Origin: Hymenobacter pini
GTDB lineage: Bacteria > Bacteroidota > Bacteroidia > Cytophagales > Hymenobacteraceae
Length of the DNA: 64,000 nucleotides
NCBI RefSeq assembly: GCF_020421205.1
Contig: NZ_JAIZZH010000002.1
Location: 682,001 to 746,000 of the forward strand
Direction of reading: 5' to 3'
Positions 40,800-49,662 of the stretch are shown here, in pieces; the first letter of the stretch is position 1, and the number at the start of each line of letters is the position of its first letter. The notes beneath the pieces were generated by a model. It was not told where the DNA came from. It saw only the letters and a program-made list of their open reading frames with translations, and did not search any database. The translations under genes were made by a program, and so were the position numbers.

Positions 40800-41327
40800 A
40801 TGACGCCTTCTTCCGAGGTTGCCCCGCTTATTCTCACGCTTACTCTTGAGGCGGAGGCGCATCAGCATTTCACCCGCCTGCGCCAGCAATACTTCCCTCC
40901 GGAGCGCAACTACCTAGAGGCGCACGTTACGTTATTTCACCATTTACCGGGGTTGGAGCAGGCGGCTGTGCTGGCGCAGCTCCGGCAGGTAGCCGCCACT
41001 ACCCCGCCGCTGGAGCTGCTAGTGAGCGGTGTACGGTTTCTGGGCCGTGGGGTAGCCTATACCCTCGAAAGCAGCGCTTTGCAGCACCTCCACCGGCAGC
41101 TGCAGCACGATTGGGCTAATTGGCTAACGCCCCAGGACCGTCAGCCGCTCCGGCCGCACATCACCGTACAAAACAAGGTGGCCCCCGAAGCCGCCCGGGC
41201 CGTGCATGCGCAGCTACAGGCCACATTTGCCCCAGCCACAGTCCAAGGTACTGGCTTTACACTGTGGACCTACTGCGGCGGCCCCTGGCAGGAAATCCAA
41301 CAAATTCCGTTTGTGAGTAGCGTATAG
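40800..41327 (+). CDS. 2'-5' RNA ligase/cyclic phosphodiesterase family (2H) protein
   Basis: A protein of 175 aa. It has the two H-x-T/S motifs of the 2H phosphoesterase superfamily: AHVTLFHHL near residue 41 and RPHITVQNK near 121. The length fits LigT/ThpR-like enzymes, which hydrolyse 2',3'-cyclic phosphate ends or join RNA in vitro. The biological substrate is unknown. It starts 57 bases after the T9SS gene and stops two bases before the convergent gene at 41330. Confidence 0.85.
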   Translation: MTPSSEVAPLILTLTLEAEAHQHFTRLRQQYFPPERNYLEAHVTLFHHLPGLEQAAVLAQLRQVAATTPPLELLVSGVRFLGRGVAYTLESSALQHLHRQLQHDWANWLTPQDRQPLRPHITVQNKVAPEAARAVHAQLQATFAPATVQGTGFTLWTYCGGPWQEIQQIPFVSSV

Positions 41328-41329
41328 GT

Positions 41330-42247
41330 TTACCGCTTGCGGGCCGTAATGGTGTGCGTGAGGCTCTTGAACTGCCCGAGCGCCTGTTCCATCTCCTGCT
41401 GAGCAATGCCCAGCATGGCCACCGCCGTGCTGCCCACCACCGATACTTGTTGATACACGAGCACCCGCTTGCCATTGAGCTGCGCAAAACCCTCGGTTTC
41501 ATACGTAATCAGGTCGTTGATTCTGCCGGAGGTCTGCTTGCGGGGTGTATAGCCGCTCAGGCCGGCTTGCTGCTGCAACGCCTGCCGGCTGATATCGGCG
41601 GCCGTAAGGGACGCGTTGATGGGAAACGAGATGATGGTAACCAGCGGCTCGGTGCCGTAGCTGGCCTTGCGCTGCCCTCCAACCGAATACACCAAGCGGT
41701 TCCGGTCCGTTTCGGCCAGCGCAAAGGGCGACTTTTTTTCGTCCAGCACAAAGGGAGCAGCCGATAATCCGGCGGGGACGGCTTGTTGGTAGGTGGCACT
41801 GAGCAGGCTGCGGCGCAGGGCCGTGCCTAAGGCTGTATCGGCGGCCGGGTAGCGGGCATCCAGCAACACGGCGTAGGTTGAGTCGCCGAACAACAGCTGC
41901 GACGATTCCTGCACCGGTGACAACCGCACCCGCACCAACCGGGCGGCATAAGGCCTGCCGGTAATATCCTGCTGCTGCAATACAGTCCCTCCTTTCGCTT
42001 CGAAACGAGCTTTGGTAAAGCCGCTTACCTGCCGGAAGTAGTTGCCGCCTTTCAGCTCAACTACCTGCAAAATGGCATCTCCCCGGCGCAACCCGGTAAA
42101 ACCGGTGGCTGGCTGAAAGCCCGGTGGCGTTTCCAGCCATACCTGGGTACCGGCCACGGCGCGGCCAACGGTTTGCGCCCGGCCCGTAGTAGCCGCACAC
42201 ACGAGTAATACCGCACCAACCCACCCCGCAACAATACCTCTCATCAT
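41330..42247 (-). CDS. Secreted protein of unknown function
   Basis: A protein of 305 aa. A signal peptide ends near residue 25 (TTGRAQ). The mature part begins GTQVWLETPPGFQPATGFTGL, a pattern seen in uncharacterised Bacteroidota periplasmic proteins, and has a second similar region from about 190. There are no Cys pairs, lipobox or sorting domain. I do not recognise it. It is a single gene between the RNA-ligase-like and BLUF genes. Confidence 0.7.
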   Translation of the reverse strand: MMRGIVAGWVGAVLLVCAATTGRAQTVGRAVAGTQVWLETPPGFQPATGFTGLRRGDAILQVVELKGGNYFRQVSGFTKARFEAKGGTVLQQQDITGRPYAARLVRVRLSPVQESSQLLFGDSTYAVLLDARYPAADTALGTALRRSLLSATYQQAVPAGLSAAPFVLDEKKSPFALAETDRNRLVYSVGGQRKASYGTEPLVTIISFPINASLTAADISRQALQQQAGLSGYTPRKQTSGRINDLITYETEGFAQLNGKRVLVYQQVSVVGSTAVAMLGIAQQEMEQALGQFKSLTHTITARKR

Positions 42248-42321
42248 TGTTCACTGCTGTGCTCCGGCACCAAACCCGGAGCTGACCGCCCACAAGGTAA
42301 GGATTGCAGCCACAGATAGTG

Positions 42322-42768
42322 CTACGGACGCGGCGCTACTGCCAGCTGGTTGTGCCGCATGTGGTTGGCATACCGCTGAAAATCACTGAGCAACATACAT
42401 AAAGCCGCGTCGGTGATGGTCAGCATCGTAGGCTGTAAGTCGTCGAAGGCTACGTTGGGGCAGTCGATGAACGTAACCAACCCCATCTGCCACCGTTCAA
42501 ACTGGCGTTGCGCAACTGGCCCATCGGCCAGCACCAGCACCTCCGTATGGCGGCAGTCTTGCCGGATACGGGCAAATACTGCCGACACAGCTTCTGACGG
42601 GCCTTCCAATACCTGCAAGAAGCGGCTTCCGTCGTAGAGCAGCATGCCGGTAATGTCGGCGGCCTCGTTATGGCGGCGCGACTGGTTCAGCAAACGCTTT
42701 AGTTCAGCGCTGGAGAGCGGCGTGACGGCCTTACTCTGGTAAATGAGATGGTGTAGCGCTGGCATCAT
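42322..42768 (-). CDS. BLUF-domain blue-light sensor (single domain)
   Basis: About 148 aa from MMPALHH (42766-42768). The flavin-binding residues fall at exactly the AppA spacing minus 11: Tyr10 (Y21), Asn34 (N45), Gln52 (Q63), Trp93 (W104) and Met95 (M106). This is a complete, probably working, FAD photosensor. About 45 residues after the core form two helices (DDLQPTMLTITDAALCMLLSDFQRYA) and no known output domain is attached, so it probably acts by binding a partner. It is divergent from the nicotinamidase gene. Confidence 0.93.
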   Translation of the reverse strand: MMPALHHLIYQSKAVTPLSSAELKRLLNQSRRHNEAADITGMLLYDGSRFLQVLEGPSEAVSAVFARIRQDCRHTEVLVLADGPVAQRQFERWQMGLVTFIDCPNVAFDDLQPTMLTITDAALCMLLSDFQRYANHMRHNQLAVAPRP

Positions 42769-42915
42769 GAACAAAGATAGATTCGTGCGAAATCTTAACT
42801 TAACCGGTAAAAAATACGACAATATCTATATAAAGGATACTAGTAAGCTCAACCTATTTTGATTCCCATACTTCCCAATTTGCAACCTCGTTCTCCACTG
42901 CTACCATAGCCTGCC

Positions 42916-43506
42916 ATGACCGCGCTGTTACTCATTGATATTCAGAATGATTTCCTTCCAGGCGGCTCATTGGCCGTACCCGGCGGCGACGAAATTCTGC
43001 CATTGGTGAACTCCCTGCAAGCCCATTACGACCTAGTAGTGGCCACCCAGGACTGGCACCCGGCCGCCCACCAGAGCTTTGCCAGCCAGCACCCGGGGCA
43101 CCCCGTTTTCTCGCAGATTGACTTGCACGGCCTGCCCCAAACTCTCTGGCCCGACCACTGCGTGCAGGGTACGCCGGGGGCCGAGTTCAGTTCCCTGCTA
43201 GACCAGCACCGCATTGAAGCCATTTTTCGCAAGGGCACCTCGCCCGAAATTGATTCGTACAGCGGGTTCTTCGACAATGGGCACCGCAAAAGTACCGGCC
43301 TGGCCGATTACCTGCGGGGTCGAGGCGTGCAGGAAGTACACTTATGCGGGCTGGCCGCCGACTACTGCGTGTTTTTCTCGGCGCTGGATGCGTTGCGGGA
43401 AGGGTTTCGGGTGGTGTTTCTGGAAGATGCCACCCGGGCTATTTCGGCGGAAGGCTACCAGCAGGCCCGCCAGCAACTGGAGCAGCAGGGCGCCCAGGTG
43501 CAGTAA
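42916..43506 (+). CDS. pncA: Nicotinamidase/pyrazinamidase
   Basis: A protein of 196 aa. Cysteine-hydrolase triad: Asp8 in LLLIDIQNDFLPGG, Lys in FRKGTSPEIDSYSGF and Cys151 in GLAADYCV. The metal site is DWHPAAHQSF. It converts nicotinamide to nicotinate for NAD salvage in the cytosol. It starts 147 bases from the divergent BLUF gene; no operon partner is seen. Confidence 0.94.
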   Translation: MTALLLIDIQNDFLPGGSLAVPGGDEILPLVNSLQAHYDLVVATQDWHPAAHQSFASQHPGHPVFSQIDLHGLPQTLWPDHCVQGTPGAEFSSLLDQHRIEAIFRKGTSPEIDSYSGFFDNGHRKSTGLADYLRGRGVQEVHLCGLAADYCVFFSALDALREGFRVVFLEDATRAISAEGYQQARQQLEQQGAQVQ

Positions 43507-43524
43507 GGTACGGCTGAACAGGCT

Positions 43525-44340
43525 TTATCGGGGCTTGCGGGCCACCACCGAGTACATCAGGGGTAGCTTGCCGGGCAGGGCGCGCAGCTGATACTGCCGC
43601 TCGGCCCGGGCCTCCATGTCCAGGAAGCAGTTGTGGGGCGAGTAATCGTACTCGGCAAACTGCTCCAGCTGCAGCTCATACCGCAGCAGTGCCCCCAGCA
43701 CTTCGTCCAGGCTATGATTCCAGGACACCGAGGTGATTTCGATGGGCGCGCTCCGGTCGGCGTAGGTGCCGGTTTCGGTTTCGACAATGGTTTGGCGGTT
43801 GAAGTACGAGTACTCCACTTCTCTGAATTTGGCGTCGAACATCCAAACTACTGGATGAAACTCTACCAGCACCAACCGGCCACCCGGCTTGAGAAAATGA
43901 GCTACTACCGCGGCCCAGCGGTCCATATCGGGTAGCCAGCCCAGCACTCCGAACGAGGTAAATACCACGTCGAACTGCTGCTGCAGGTGCTGGGGAAGCT
44001 CGTACACATCGGCGCAGAGGAAGCGGGTATCCAATTGCAGTTGCTGCGCCAGCTCCCGCGCCTTCGCAATGGCCTTTTCCGCCAAATCAACCCCCGTGGC
44101 CTGGGCCCCCAGCCGGCTCAACGACAGAGTATCCAGCCCAAAATGGCATTGCAGGTGCAGCACCTGCTGACCGACTATCGGCCCGAGCAACTCCTGCTCT
44201 ACTGCGCTGAGCGAGAGTTGCCCGGCTAGAAAACCAGGCACATCATAAAACGCTGACTGCACATGGTACTCGGTTTTGGCATTCCAGAGCTGACGGTTCA
44301 GTGCCAGGTAATTGTCGGGGGCATTGGGGGTAGCGGACAT
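43525..44340 (-). CDS. Class I SAM-dependent methyltransferase
   Basis: A protein of 271 aa. It starts with a helical cap (NYLALNRQLWNAKTEYHV). SAM motif I is VLHLQCHFGLDTLSLSRLGA, followed by VDLAEKAIAKAREL, the acidic DVVFTSFGVLGWLPD, and FLKPGGRLVLVEFHPVVWMF. It fits the family of small-molecule methyltransferases with the LQCHFG variant. The substrate is unknown. It ends 18 bases from the convergent pncA gene. Confidence 0.88.
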   Translation of the reverse strand: MSATPNAPDNYLALNRQLWNAKTEYHVQSAFYDVPGFLAGQLSLSAVEQELLGPIVGQQVLHLQCHFGLDTLSLSRLGAQATGVDLAEKAIAKARELAQQLQLDTRFLCADVYELPQHLQQQFDVVFTSFGVLGWLPDMDRWAAVVAHFLKPGGRLVLVEFHPVVWMFDAKFREVEYSYFNRQTIVETETGTYADRSAPIEITSVSWNHSLDEVLGALLRYELQLEQFAEYDYSPHNCFLDMEARAERQYQLRALPGKLPLMYSVVARKPR

Positions 44341-44458
44341 TGCGCGGACGGTAGCTGGGCTTCGCCTGCAAGGTGCGGAAAAACCGTCGTTTTAGCCCGG
44401 CTGATAACCTTTGCGCGCTGGGGCCGGTAAGTAGCTGGTTGAAACTACTGCGCTGCCC

Positions 44459-45562
44459 ATGCCCTTTCAGCTACCCGAGGAGGTGTTACCCGACCAGCTA
44501 GAGCTTTTTCTGCGCGCGGCCGGGGTGGTGGTGGGCAGTGCCGCCGTAGGCTGGGTGCTCAACTGGCTGTTTTTTGCGGCGCTGGCCCGCTATGCACGGC
44601 GCGAGCACGCCCGGTTGGCGCAGTCGGTGGTGCGGCACCTGCGCCGGCCGGCCAGCTGGTTTTTGCCGGTGCTGGCCATTTCCTTCACGCTGCCGCTCAC
44701 GCTGCTGCAGGCCCAAGGGCTGGAAGTAGCGCGCCGGCTGGTAGAAACGGTCCTACTCACTACGTTTGCCTGGTGCCTGGTGAAAGCCGTGGATGTGGTA
44801 CAGGACTTGGTGCAGCGCCATTACCGCATCACCGACGCCGACAACCTGCGGGTGCGCAAGCTGCTCACCCAGTTGCAGTTCGTCAAGAAGCTGGTCGTTT
44901 CGCTCATCATCTTTGTGACGGTGGCACTGGTGTTGATGGGCTTTGCCACGGTGCGGAAAATCGGGACGGGGCTGCTGACCTCGGCGGGCATTGCCTCCGT
45001 CATCGTGGGTTTTGCGGCGCAGCGCTCCATTAGCAACTTACTGGCCGGTTTCCAGATTGCCTTTACGCAGCCCATCCGGCTGGATGACGTGCTGGTGGTG
45101 GAGGGCGAATGGGGCCGGGTGGAGGAAATTACGTTCACCTACGTGGTGCTGCGCATCTGGGACGAGCGGCGGCTGGTGCTGCCCCTTAATTACTTCATCG
45201 AAAAGCCCTTCCAGAACTGGACGCGCACTACCTCGCAGCTGCTGGGCACCGTGTTTCTGTACACCGATTACACTATTCCGGTGGACGCGGTGCGCCAGGA
45301 GCTGCAGCGCGTTGTAGCGGCCCACCCACTTTGGGACCGGCGCGTGTGCGTGCTGCAGGTTACCGATTCCAAAGAGCGCACCCTGGAGCTGCGCTGCCTA
45401 GTAAGTGCCAGCAACTCCAGCCAGGCCTTCGACCTGCGCTGCGACGTGCGGGAGAAGATGGTGCGCTTTATTCAGGAGCATTACCCCGAAAGCCTGCCCA
45501 AAACCCGCACCCTCACCGACCCGCCCGGCTCCTCGCTGGCGGCCGCCAGCCTTGAGGGTTAA
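44459..45562 (+). CDS. Mechanosensitive ion channel (MscS family)
   Basis: A protein of 367 aa. Membrane helices are at about 20-40, 60-80, 90-110 and 140-160, then the pore helix region with GLLTSAGIASVIVGFAAQRSISNLLAGFQIAFTQPIRLDD, which matches MscS TM3. The beta-rich cytosolic domain follows (VEEITFTYVVLRIWDERRLVLPLNYFIEKPFQNWTR). It should open under membrane tension in osmotic down-shock. It is a single gene. Confidence 0.93.
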   Translation: MPFQLPEEVLPDQLELFLRAAGVVVGSAAVGWVLNWLFFAALARYARREHARLAQSVVRHLRRPASWFLPVLAISFTLPLTLLQAQGLEVARRLVETVLLTTFAWCLVKAVDVVQDLVQRHYRITDADNLRVRKLLTQLQFVKKLVVSLIIFVTVALVLMGFATVRKIGTGLLTSAGIASVIVGFAAQRSISNLLAGFQIAFTQPIRLDDVLVVEGEWGRVEEITFTYVVLRIWDERRLVLPLNYFIEKPFQNWTRTTSQLLGTVFLYTDYTIPVDAVRQELQRVVAAHPLWDRRVCVLQVTDSKERTLELRCLVSASNSSQAFDLRCDVREKMVRFIQEHYPESLPKTRTLTDPPGSSLAAASLEG

Positions 45563-45645
45563 CTCTCCCGGCTGCTCGTCAGAGTTTTGGTTGAAAGCCC
45601 AACGGCTTTATTTCTGGCAAGCGTGGAAACCTATTTAGCCGGCCG

Positions 45646-45653
45646 TACCTTCG
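45646..45653 (+). promoter_or_regulatory. Candidate -7 element TACCTTCG for the GNAT gene
   Basis: TACCTTCG, one change from TAnnTTTG, lies 62 bases before the ATG at 45716 and after the MscS stop. It supports a transcription start inside the gap and the downstream ATG. Confidence 0.4.
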
Positions 45654-45715
45654 TTGGTTACAACCTACCCCGAACGGCCCCAGTTGGGGCTTTTTCGGGA
45701 GGTTTTTTCCGCTGC

Positions 45716-46285
45716 ATGATTCGTCTGGACTACTTCACCCCCGAAGATTTCTCCCAACTCATTACCTGGATTGATTCGCCCCACTTGCTCATGAACTGGG
45801 CCGGGCCGATGTTCAACTTTCCCCTCACCCCCGATAAGCTGGAATGGTACCTGCAGGACACCAATCTGTTGGGCGAGTCGGACGTATTTATTTTTAAGGG
45901 CGTGGATACCGTCACGGAGGCCGTAGTGGGACATATTTCTCTGGGCAGCCTTAGCCAGAAGAACAACTCCGCCCGCATCAGCCGGGTGTTTGTGGCCCCC
46001 GAGCAGCGGGGCCGGGGCCTGGCCACTCAGATGCTCACGGAAGTGCTGCGCTTTGGGTTTGAGCAACTGCACCTGCACCGCATCGATTTGGGTGTGTACG
46101 ATTTCAACGTGGCGGCTATTCGGGCCTACACCCGGGCCGGTATGCACGCCGAGGGCCGCTCCCGCGACATTCTGCGCTACGAGGGCGAGTACTGGAGCCT
46201 GATTGAGATGAGCATGCTGGAGCACGAATGGCAGGCCCGGCAAGCACCGGCGGCCCAACCGCTGGCTACTCCGCCGAACCAGTAG
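45716..46285 (+). CDS. GNAT family N-acetyltransferase (RimJ/RimL type)
   Basis: About 189 aa from MIRLDYFTPEDF (ATG 45716). The acetyl-CoA loop is VAPEQRGRGLATQML, and the C-terminal half has HRIDLGVYDFNVAAIRAYTRAGM, the RimJ/RimL-like pattern. The target is unknown. The gene is convergent with the DUF3052-like gene and the two coding ends overlap by 20 bases. Confidence 0.88.
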   Translation: MIRLDYFTPEDFSQLITWIDSPHLLMNWAGPMFNFPLTPDKLEWYLQDTNLLGESDVFIFKGVDTVTEAVVGHISLGSLSQKNNSARISRVFVAPEQRGRGLATQMLTEVLRFGFEQLHLHRIDLGVYDFNVAAIRAYTRAGMHAEGRSRDILRYEGEYWSLIEMSMLEHEWQARQAPAAQPLATPPNQ

Positions 46286-46724
46286 CCAGCCGCTGCTGCC
46301 CTTCGGCCGAGAGGGCGCGGGTGCGGCTGAGCTGCTTTATGAACGTGGTGCGCCGGAAGCGCAGCGCCGACCAATCGGCATCAATGGCCACCATGCGCAC
46401 CGGCTCAAAGCCTAACTCGCCCAGCATGGCCCAGCCGGTGTCCCGGTTGAAGTTGCAACGGTATTTTTTGGAGCTGCCTTTCGGGTAGACAAACCACAAC
46501 ACGGCGTCGCCGGGGGCTTGGGCCGCTAGCTTCGGGGCCGTGGCGTTGATTTCCTGCTGGGTGGTGGCAAACACCAGGGCGGCGTCCACGGGCTGATCCA
46601 AGGTTTCCGTAACGGTAGCCAGGGCGCGTAAATCGGCCAGCAGCTCGGGCAAATCAGCCGGGAAGTTTTGCACGAATACCGTGGTACCTTCTTTGAGGTT
46701 AAGCTTTTTCAGAGTGGGGTTCAT
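46266..46724 (-). CDS. DUF3052-like conserved hypothetical protein
   Basis: About 152 aa from MNPTLKKLNLKEGT (ATG 46722-46724). Characteristic stretches are DAVLWFVYPKGSSKKYRC and MVAIDADWSALRFRR. There is no signal or membrane segment. It looks like the DUF3052 family, but I assign that only by its general pattern. The function is unknown. It is convergent with the GNAT gene, with a 20-base overlap of coding ends. Confidence 0.68.
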   Translation of the reverse strand: MNPTLKKLNLKEGTTVFVQNFPADLPELLADLRALATVTETLDQPVDAALVFATTQQEINATAPKLAAQAPGDAVLWFVYPKGSSKKYRCNFNRDTGWAMLGELGFEPVRMVAIDADWSALRFRRTTFIKQLSRTRALSAEGQQRLATGSAE

Positions 46725-46909
46725 GCGGCGCGAAACAGGAGCAATAAGGGGAATGAAGCGCGTAACTGACAGCAAATGACGGCACGGAAGCAGCCCACGA
46801 AGCTAGCAGATTTGAGGGTCGGCGCTACCTCAACCGCAGATTTCTTCAAAACCCAAAGCCACCTTTTTCGCTTTCTGCCGTACTTCGTAAGTCCTATTCT
46901 GAACTACGC

Positions 46910-48427
46910 ATGAGCACGACCGACAGCGCTGCTCCTCTCACCGCCGATGTGGTGCTGATTGGAGCTGGAATCATGAGTGCAACCCTGGGCCTGATGCTCA
47001 AGGAGTTGCAACCCGACCTCACCATTGCCATTTTTGAGCGGCTCGATGTGGCCGCCGCCGAAAGCTCCGACGCCTGGAACAATGCCGGTACCGGCCACTC
47101 CGCGTTCTGTGAGCTGAACTACACCCCCGAGCAGCCCGACGGCAGTATCGACATCAGCAAGGCTATCAAAATTGCCGAGCAGTTTGAGCAGTCGAAGCAG
47201 TTTTGGGCGTACCTGGTGGAGAAATACCAGGTAACGGGCGTTACGCGCTTCATTAACCACATTCCGCACCTGAGCTTTGTGTGGGGCCCAAAAAACGTGG
47301 AATTCCTGCGTAAGCGCCACGCCGCCCTCACCCAGTCGCCGCTGTTTAAGGGCATGGAGTTCAGCCAGGACCGCGCCGAGCTGGAGCAATGGATACCCTT
47401 GGTAATGGACGGCCGCGACCCGCAGCAGCCCGTGGCCGCCACCCGCATGGACTTGGGCACCGACGTAAACTTTGGCTCGCTTACTCGCGGCATGTTCACG
47501 CTGCTGCAGGAGAAGCCCGGCGTGTCGTTCTACTTCCACCACGATGTGGACAGCCTCAAGCGGAAGGAGGACGGCAGCTGGCGCGTGAAAGCCAAGGACC
47601 TGACCACCGGCGAGAAAAAGAAAATCCGGGCTCCGTTCGTGTTTATCGGGGCCGGTGGGGGCTCGTTGCCGCTGCTCATCAAATCGGGTATTCCAGAGGG
47701 GTCGGGCTTTGGTGGCTTCCCCGTGAGTGGGCAGTGGCTGAAGTGTATCAACCCCGAGGTAATTGCCCGCCACCACACCAAAGTGTACGGCAAGGCCGCC
47801 GTGGGCTCCCCGCCCATGTCGGTGCCGCACCTGGATACCCGCGTGATCAACGGGCAGCAGGAGCTGCTGTTCGGGCCCTACGCCGGTTTCAGCACCAAGT
47901 TCCTTAAGCAGGGCTCCTACCTGGACTTGCCCCTGTCGGTGAAGCTGAGCAACATGCGCCCCATGATTATTGCCGGCCTCAAGAACATTCCGCTCACCAA
48001 ATACCTCATCAACCAGGTGCGGCAGTCGCCTGAGGACCGGTTGGCGGCCCTGCGCGAGTACCTGCCCGAAGCCCGGGCCGAGGACTGGAAGCTGGAGACG
48101 GCCGGCCAGCGGGTGCAGGTTATCAAAAAAGACGCCAAGGAGGGCGGGGTACTGGAGTTTGGCACCGAAGTGGTAGCCGCCGCCGATGGCTCCATTGCCG
48201 CGCTGCTGGGTGCCTCGCCCGGGGCTTCCACGGCCGTGAGCATCATGGTGGGCCTTATTCGGCGGTGCTTCTCCGATAGTGCCCGCACGCCTAGCTGGCA
48301 GGCCAAAATGCGGGAGATGATTCCGTCGTTCGGCAAAAGCCTCAACGACGATGCCCAACTGCTGGAGCAGCAGCGGGCCCGCACCAGCGCCGTACTGGGC
48401 CTTACCGAGACGGCCCCGGCCAGCTAA
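46910..48427 (+). CDS. mqo: Malate:quinone oxidoreductase
   Basis: A protein of 505 aa, standard length. The FAD-binding start is [15 protein letters not shown], followed by [33 protein letters not shown]. The central part has [14 protein letters not shown] and [12 protein letters not shown], and the C-terminus [13 protein letters not shown]. It oxidises malate to oxaloacetate and passes electrons to menaquinone at the membrane; it is a common TCA step in Bacteroidota. A terminator follows at 48452. Confidence 0.96.
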   Translation: MSTTDSAAPLTADVVLIGAGIMSATLGLMLKELQPDLTIAIFERLDVAAAESSDAWNNAGTGHSAFCELNYTPEQPDGSIDISKAIKIAEQFEQSKQFWAYLVEKYQVTGVTRFINHIPHLSFVWGPKNVEFLRKRHAALTQSPLFKGMEFSQDRAELEQWIPLVMDGRDPQQPVAATRMDLGTDVNFGSLTRGMFTLLQEKPGVSFYFHHDVDSLKRKEDGSWRVKAKDLTTGEKKKIRAPFVFIGAGGGSLPLLIKSGIPEGSGFGGFPVSGQWLKCINPEVIARHHTKVYGKAAVGSPPMSVPHLDTRVINGQQELLFGPYAGFSTKFLKQGSYLDLPLSVKLSNMRPMIIAGLKNIPLTKYLINQVRQSPEDRLAALREYLPEARAEDWKLETAGQRVQVIKKDAKEGGVLEFGTEVVAAADGSIAALLGASPGASTAVSIMVGLIRRCFSDSARTPSWQAKMREMIPSFGKSLNDDAQLLEQQRARTSAVLGLTETAPAS

Positions 48428-48451
48428 TCACCCCACACGTTAACCTATTGC

Positions 48452-48481
48452 AACGGCCCCGCCTCCACTGGCGGGGCCGTT
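48452..48481. terminator. Bidirectional terminator between mqo and ctlX
   Basis: AACGGCCCCGCC at 48452-48463 pairs with GGCGGGGCCGTT at 48470-48481, followed on the plus strand by TATTTTTC. The ctlX gene ends on the other strand at 48487. Confidence 0.88.
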
Positions 48482-48486
48482 ATTTT

Positions 48487-49434
48487 TCACGCGGCCGGCT
48501 CAGCTTCCACCACTTCCCGGGCTGGCAGGAACACCTCGGCCAGCATGCAGCGGGCACTGCCGCCCCCGATTGTTTCGATGGTGGGAATGGCGCAGGGCAG
48601 CAGGGTGGCATAATGGCTGAGGCGGAACCGCTGCGCGGGCGTGAGGACATCATACGCACTCTGTGACATCACCAGCAGCTCGGGGCCGGTGGCCGGGCGC
48701 AGCGTAAGCATATTGCCCGCAAACCGGCTCACCTGCGCCAAGCTGATGGCTATAATTCCGTGGCCGGTGCTGGTGAGTGAATCTACCACGGCGGCCCGTT
48801 CGGCTTCGCTGCGGATACTTTCCAAGCACACTACCGCAAAGCCCGTGCCCACGCACATCATCACGTTGGTATGGTAGATTTCCTGTCCCTGCGCATCGTA
48901 GGCCCGGAAAGGCACGGGCCGGTAGCCTAGGGCGGCGCACACCTCGGCCAGCAGTTCGGGAGCCGTACGCGCCGACAGTCCGGCGTACGCAACACGGTGC
49001 ACGTGGTCGAACACAATGCTGCCGGTGCCTTCCAGAAATTGTCCGGCCTGCTCCCGGTCGGAATAATCCAGAATTTTCTGTATAGTGAACTGCCGGCCCA
49101 GCGCAGCCAGTACATCGGGCCGGCGCTCGGCGCGGCGGTTGGGGGCGCACATGGGATAGAGCAGCACCCGGCCGTCGGGGTGAAAAGAGCCCCAGTTGTT
49201 GGGAAACACGGCGTCGGGGGTATGCGGCTCGGGCGTGTCCTCAAACACTAGTACCTGCACCCCCTGCCCACGCAACCGGGCTACCATGCTGTCAAACTCG
49301 GCAAAGGCCCGGGCCTGAATAGCGGCGTCATCGGCTCCCGGCACAAACCCCTGAAAGTGGTTGGACAGGGCCGTTTCGGGGTTGAACGTGAACCGGGTGG
49401 GCCGCATCATGAATACGGTGGAGGTGGACTGCAT
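48487..49434 (-). CDS. ctlX: Citrulline utilization hydrolase CtlX-type amidinotransferase-fold protein
   Basis: About 315 aa from MQSTSTVFMMRPTRF (ATG 49432-49434). Family signatures are TFNPETALSNHFQG, PDAVFPNNWGSFHPDGRVLLYPM and the C-terminal GGGSARCMLAEVFLP with the catalytic Cys. The guanidine-modifying fold gives the likely reaction: hydrolysis of citrulline or arginine-derived ureido groups. The name CtlX follows Bacteroidota relatives, and the exact substrate here is inference. No arginine-pathway gene is adjacent. Confidence 0.87.
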   Translation of the reverse strand: MQSTSTVFMMRPTRFTFNPETALSNHFQGFVPGADDAAIQARAFAEFDSMVARLRGQGVQVLVFEDTPEPHTPDAVFPNNWGSFHPDGRVLLYPMCAPNRRAERRPDVLAALGRQFTIQKILDYSDREQAGQFLEGTGSIVFDHVHRVAYAGLSARTAPELLAEVCAALGYRPVPFRAYDAQGQEIYHTNVMMCVGTGFAVVCLESIRSEAERAAVVDSLTSTGHGIIAISLAQVSRFAGNMLTLRPATGPELLVMSQSAYDVLTPAQRFRLSHYATLLPCAIPTIETIGGGSARCMLAEVFLPAREVVEAEPAA

Positions 49435-49602
49435 ACTGCAAAGCGTGGGTGGAGGCGCAAAGAAAGCAACCACCCGCCAAATAATCTGACTCCCGACGGC
49501 TGATTTGCAATTAGTTAAAGCTCGTTCATAGACAAGCTACGGACGAGCTCATTTTGGGAGAATCTTTGGGATGGGTTCCGCCGAAAACTCGCCCTTTGGC
49601 CG

Positions 49603-49610
49603 TACCTTTG
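49603..49610 (+). promoter_or_regulatory. -7 promoter element TACCTTTG for the PAS-protein gene
   Basis: TACCTTTG is an exact TAnnTTTG match, 52 bases before the ATG at 49663, in the gap between divergent ctlX and the PAS gene. Confidence 0.5.
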
Positions 49611-49662
49611 CCTACTTGCTTATATCCTGTGCCCGGCTTGCTCCGGTAATCTGGCCTTTTCT

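Noticed and set aside
46904..48358. 484-codon open frame on the minus strand
   Set aside because: It is antisense to mqo, which has all family motifs; the predicted protein has no recognisable domain.
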